Below are positions 5,438 to 8,103 of a stretch of DNA of 8,103 nucleotides, piece by piece. The notes under the pieces were generated by a model. The model saw nothing but the letters and a program-made list of their open reading frames with translations, was not told the DNA's origin and made no database searches. The first letter of the stretch is position 1, and every line of letters begins with the position of its first letter. A program made the position numbers and the translations under genes. The DNA comes from an uncultured Dialister sp. GTDB lineage: Bacteria > Bacillota > Negativicutes > Veillonellales > Dialisteraceae. The stretch lies in assembly GCA_900543455.1 (NCBI GenBank), contig UQRR01000088.1:1-8103 (forward strand), read 5' to 3'.

Positions 5438-6478
5438 TTATGGTCTTGCCGGCTGCCCGTCGTAGAGATAGAGCTTTCTGCCACGCTGCCAGATGTCACC
5501 GGGAAGTGGAATATTGAGTGCATTCACCTGTCTCATATTGATGACGAGATCCGGATCATGCTGCTTGGTGATGAGGATATCCTTCGGGATCTTTTCTCCC
5601 GCAAGAAGCCAGCAGGCCATACGCCCGCCGGAGAATCCCATGCGGTAATAGGACGGAGACACGGAGAGGACCGCTCCGCGGGAAACCATTTCCTTCTGCT
5701 CGCCAATAATCGGCACCCAAGCGTCTGTGGCGATCTTCACCATTTCATCAAAGTGTGCAAGAACCATCGGATCTTCCGGCATATAGACGCATTTGACCTG
5801 AGAGATCAGGTTTTCAAACTGCGGCCCTGCTTTTTCGCTGTCGTTATACTTGATCTCCACCAGCTTCAGCTGCTTCTGTTCTGCGACGGCGCGAAGCATC
5901 TTGACCTGCTTTAGAGCCCCCTCATCCTTGGGATTGTAAATAACACCCATCGGATCGAGCTTCATGAAGCGAGACGCCATTCGTACCTGATTCACGACCT
6001 GCGGATAGTCACTGATACCGGTGAAGTTTTCATGGTCTTCGAAGTCTTTGTCCTTCTGGAAATAAAGAACGCCAACGCCGACGACAGGGATGCTCTTCGT
6101 CACCTTTGCGGCCGCTTTGGCTGATGGAGTGCCGATGGCAATGATGAGATCCTTCTTGCTGCGGACGAATTGATTCACCGCGCTCTTCACTTTGCGTTCA
6201 CTGCCAGCTGCTTTGACGAGCTCGACCTTCATATTCTTTCCGTCCCGATAGCCGCCAGCTTCAAGAGACGCCATGACGCCTTCGAGCATCTTATCCTGCT
6301 CGGGCAGATCGTCCGACTGCAGGATACCGATGCTATAGACTTCCTTCCTAGCGATCGGGACCGGCGGATTTTCATCCACAGGTACCGGTCTGTCATTATA
6401 GAGGAGAATAGCCATCGCGATATTACAGATGGCGAAAATGAGCATGAGCCACCACAGCTGTTTCAGTTTCGAAGCCAA
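5438..6478 (-). CDS. Membrane-anchored solute-binding protein, ABC_sub_bind family
   Basis: This is a second extracytoplasmic solute-binding protein for the same importer. From the chosen TTG start it has 346 residues: a basic N-terminus, one hydrophobic segment at about 9-26, a proline-rich linker (about 29-41) and then the binding domain. The domain parallels the upstream lipoprotein motif by motif: SIGILQSDD with VGVVQIVQH, AIGTPSAKAAAKVTKSIPVV with AISTPAAQTMANATDKIPII, and GVIYNPKDE with GIIYNSSE. The single cysteine in the hydrophobic segment (FAIC) does not fit a lipobox, so it is probably held by an uncleaved anchor. The frame also opens at a TTG at 6505, but any ribosome site there is buried in a 13-bp hairpin, whereas the TTG at 6478 has AAAGGA eight bases upstream. 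Start choice is moderate; family assignment is strong. Confidence 0.88.
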   Translation of the reverse strand: MASKLKQLWWLMLIFAICNIAMAILLYNDRPVPVDENPPVPIARKEVYSIGILQSDDLPEQDKMLEGVMASLEAGGYRDGKNMKVELVKAAGSERKVKSAVNQFVRSKKDLIIAIGTPSAKAAAKVTKSIPVVGVGVLYFQKDKDFEDHENFTGISDYPQVVNQVRMASRFMKLDPMGVIYNPKDEGALKQVKMLRAVAEQKQLKLVEIKYNDSEKAGPQFENLISQVKCVYMPEDPMVLAHFDEMVKIATDAWVPIIGEQKEMVSRGAVLSVSPSYYRMGFSGGRMACWLLAGEKIPKDILITKQHDPDLVINMRQVNALNIPLPGDIWQRGRKLYLYDGQPARP

Positions 6479-6510
6479 TGAGGTTTTCCTTTCTCTTTTA
6501 TACAAGGAAA

Positions 6511-6544
6511 AGTAACCTCTTCCTCTTTCACGGAAAAGGTTACT
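6511..6544 (-). terminator. Intercistronic hairpin, possible attenuator
   Basis: On the minus strand AGTAACCTTTTCC (6532-6544) pairs with GGAAGAGGTTACT (6511-6523) over 13 positions including one U-G, around an eight-base loop, followed by TTTTCCTTG. The weak T-tract suggests partial termination or protection of the upstream mRNA end. It stands directly before the second binding-protein gene. Confidence 0.55.
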
Positions 6545-6567
6545 CCTTTGTATGCCTTACTTATACA

Positions 6568-6595
6568 CCGGGGACATGCAAACCGTGTCTCCCGG
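6568..6595 (-). other. Second intercistronic hairpin
   Basis: CCGGGGACA (6568-6576) and TGTCTCCCGG (6586-6595) form a GC-rich stem with one bulged base. There is no T-run, so it is more likely a 3' stabilising structure for the lipoprotein mRNA than a terminator. Confidence 0.5.
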
Positions 6596-6633
6596 CAAAT
6601 GCCTGCTTAAGGTAATTCAGCGTTTCCTTGCTA

Positions 6634-7626
6634 CTACATCATTTCCGCGCGGTCCAGAACCGACTGCGGGATGGTGATGCCAAGCGTTTCCATTTCTGCT
6701 TTATTGATGTAAAGCTTCGATTTGTCAGCGCCTTCGACAGGGAAATCCTTGACCTTTTTATTGCCCTTCAGGATCTCTGCTGCCATCTCACCTGCTCTGT
6801 GACCGATATCATAGAAGCTGATAGATTCCGAAGCAAGAACGCCGGACTTCACATGACCCACCTCTGCGCCATAGACCGGGATCTTTTCCTTATTTGCGAC
6901 GGCCATCAGTGTCGGAATGGATGATGCGATGATATTATCCGTCGGAACGAAGATCGCATCGACCTTGCCTCCGAGGAAGCCCTCAGCCACCTGCTGCACA
7001 TCATTCACCGAGTTCACCGTGAGCTCGACGACTTCGATGCCAAGCGGCTGGCAAGCTTTTTTCAGACGATCGGCCTGAATGACGGAGTTGATTTCACTGG
7101 AATTGTAAATGATACCGACTTTCTTTGCATTCGGCTGGATCTCATGAATGAGTGCCACCTGCTTATCCAGCGGACCTCTGTCGTGGGTCCCTGTGATATT
7201 GCTGTCCGGCGCTTTTTCCGACTTCATGAGCTTCGCATTTTCGAAATCAGCGATCGCAGTACAAATGATCGGGATCTTGTCCGTCGCATTCGCCATCGTC
7301 TGCGCTGCCGGTGTCGAGATCGCGCAGATCAGGTTGTAGTTCCCGGAAACGAAGCGATTGGCGATCGAGCGCAGATTCGACTGGTCGCCCTGGGCATTCT
7401 GCTGATCGATATCGACCTTGTCCTTCAACCCCTGTTCATTCAGTGCATCGACAAAGCCTTTGTTCGACTCATCCAGTGCCGGATGCTGCACGATCTGTAC
7501 CACCCCGACCTTCATCTTCGCATCACTCTTGCCGCCGTCACTGCCGCCGCAGCCTGCGATGAGACCCGCAGCCATCAGCCCGCAAAGACCTGCTGCCAAA
7601 ATTTTCTTCCATTTTTTACCTGCCAT
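6634..7626 (-). CDS. Lipoprotein solute-binding protein, ABC_sub_bind (TrpX-like) family
   Basis: This is the extracytoplasmic receptor that delivers substrate to the permease encoded downstream. The 330-residue protein begins with a basic segment (GKKWKK), a hydrophobic stretch at 9-25 and the lipobox LIAGC with Cys26 as the lipidated residue, then a Gly/Ser linker. The two-lobed binding domain follows, with family-like motifs VGVVQIVQHPALDE (about 40-53), AISTPAAQ near 103-110, GIIYNSSEIN and IFVPTDNIIAS. TrpX-type members bind tryptophan or other aromatic compounds; the ligand here is unknown. The ATG has GGAGGA (7635-7640) eight bases upstream. It is the first gene of the operon, where a binding protein is usually made in excess over the membrane parts. 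No truncation is apparent. Confidence 0.94.
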   Translation of the reverse strand: MAGKKWKKILAAGLCGLMAAGLIAGCGGSDGGKSDAKMKVGVVQIVQHPALDESNKGFVDALNEQGLKDKVDIDQQNAQGDQSNLRSIANRFVSGNYNLICAISTPAAQTMANATDKIPIICTAIADFENAKLMKSEKAPDSNITGTHDRGPLDKQVALIHEIQPNAKKVGIIYNSSEINSVIQADRLKKACQPLGIEVVELTVNSVNDVQQVAEGFLGGKVDAIFVPTDNIIASSIPTLMAVANKEKIPVYGAEVGHVKSGVLASESISFYDIGHRAGEMAAEILKGNKKVKDFPVEGADKSKLYINKAEMETLGITIPQSVLDRAEMM

Positions 7627-7744
7627 TCTACTTTTCCTCCATTTCTATTTTGCAAGCACATGACCCTCCATCCGCCTCCGAAAATACCATCCTACGTCTT
7701 GCTCACCAGCGGTTGCGTCTTGTACTATGCATTGGGTTAAAGTG

Positions 7745-7773
7745 ATTATAACACACGGGCATAGATTTGGAAA
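7745..7773 (-). promoter_or_regulatory. Promoter of the ABC importer operon
   Basis: On the minus strand a perfect TATAAT (7745-7750) with an upstream TG in extended -10 position stands 17 bases from TTTCCA (7768-7773), a four-of-six -35 box. Transcription would start near 7738, giving a leader of about 110 bases. I do not see a T-box or other riboswitch signature in that leader. Confidence 0.7.
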
Positions 7774-7792
7774 GGGAAGCAGGCAGAGTCAC

Positions 7793-7830
7793 CGGATTTG
7801 GAGTGTCTGGTGACTGGTGACTGGTGACTC
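7793..7830 (+). repeat. Heptamer repeat block, third copy
   Basis: CGGATTTGGAGTG is followed by CTGGTGACTGGTGACTGGTG, the same composite order (GGATT word, GAGTG, then GACTGGT heptamers) as at 7895-7938. It lies just upstream of the ABC operon promoter. Confidence 0.75.
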
Positions 7831-7857
7831 CCCTGCCGTCAAACCTTATGATACGTG

Positions 7858-7886
7858 CCTGCCTTCATCTAAAGTTTGAAAGCAGG
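7858..7886. other. Hairpin between two repeat blocks
   Basis: CCTGCCTTCA (7858-7867) and TGAAAGCAGG (7877-7886) pair at nine of ten positions around a nine-base loop. No T-run follows on either strand, and its role is unknown. Confidence 0.35.
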
Positions 7887-7894
7887 GACGAGTA

Positions 7895-7938
7895 GCTAGG
7901 GATTAGGGATTGGGGATTAGGAGTGGCTGGTGACTGGG
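7895..7938 (+). repeat. Heptamer repeat block, fourth copy
   Basis: Three GGGATTA-type heptamers (one as GGGATTG) are followed by GGAGTGGCTGGTGACTGG. It shows both halves of the composite repeat in direct order. Confidence 0.75.
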
Positions 7939-8027
7939 ATTTCTTCGGCATAGTCATCCCGAGCACAGCCGAGGGTCTTTACTGCACTGCGGGAATCAGC
8001 GTGTATGCGCCGAGGGAAAACGATGTC

Positions 8028-8067
8028 CTAGGGAAACGCTGATTAAATCGCAGAGTCGGATTTCATA
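8028..8067. repeat. Inverted-repeat intergenic element, copy 3 (partial)
   Basis: AGGGAAACGCTGATTAAATC followed by GCAGAGTCGGATTT matches the left half of copy 2 and, in reverse complement, the right end of copy 1. The opposite end is not found before the window stops. The rest of 7939-8103 holds no gene that I can support. Confidence 0.55.
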
Positions 8068-8103
8068 TGGATTTTTATACATAGCTTCGTCATCATCTTC
8101 CTT

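Noticed and set aside
6463..6531. 22-codon GTG frame between the binding-protein genes
   Set aside because: Its ribosome site is over 10 bases away and inside the hairpin stem, and the product is unremarkable.
7573..7661. Short upstream frame overlapping the lipoprotein start, with two Trp codons
   Set aside because: It recalls a leader peptide, but its GGAGGG lies only three bases from the ATG, there is no attenuator, and it overlaps the true gene.
7627..7740. T-box or other riboswitch before the ABC operon
   Set aside because: I looked for one because some TrpX-type importers are T-box controlled, but no T-box core sequence or terminator/antiterminator pair is visible.
7943..7980. Possible relative of a widespread GTCATCC...GAGGGTCTT intergenic motif
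   Set aside because: The resemblance is from memory only, the stem is poor, and there is one copy in the window.

Overview
The window looks like chromosomal DNA of a Firmicute with strong Shine-Dalgarno sites (AGGAGG before argR and rpsO) and medium GC. The argR-recN pair, the Gram-positive-type ArgR and the lipoprotein-anchored ABC binding protein all fit Firmicutes. The many short intergenic repeats make me think of Negativicutes such as Dialister, but that rests on memory and this window does not prove it. Every convincing gene lies on the minus strand, so transcription runs from high to low coordinates.

Layout, right to left. Positions 7627-8103 hold a promoter and repeat-rich DNA. Next comes a four-gene ABC importer operon: a lipoprotein solute-binding protein (6634-7626), a second, paralogous solute-binding protein with a membrane anchor (5438-6478), a permease (4414-5289) and an ATPase (3615-4403), closed by a strong terminator at 3568-3600. 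The binding proteins belong to the ABC_sub_bind (TrpX-like) family. The substrate cannot be read from the sequence, but an aromatic amino acid or related small molecule is a reasonable guess.

Positions 2865-3614 are a long gene-free stretch with an rpsO promoter and leader, a 7-bp and a 9-bp tandem repeat, stacked hairpins and an inverted-repeat element. Ribosomal protein S15 (rpsO, 2595-2864) follows with its own terminator, then a heptamer repeat block. Last is the argR-recN operon (arginine repressor and DNA-repair ATPase), with a near-consensus promoter, a long leader and a terminator at the left edge.

The coding content is conventional. The unusual material is between the genes: at least three families of short dispersed repeats, several next to stop codons; a leader before rpsO with two mutually exclusive helices; and hairpins between the two binding-protein genes that could set their relative expression. 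I see no mobile-element genes, CRISPR array, tRNA, rRNA or evident new defence system.
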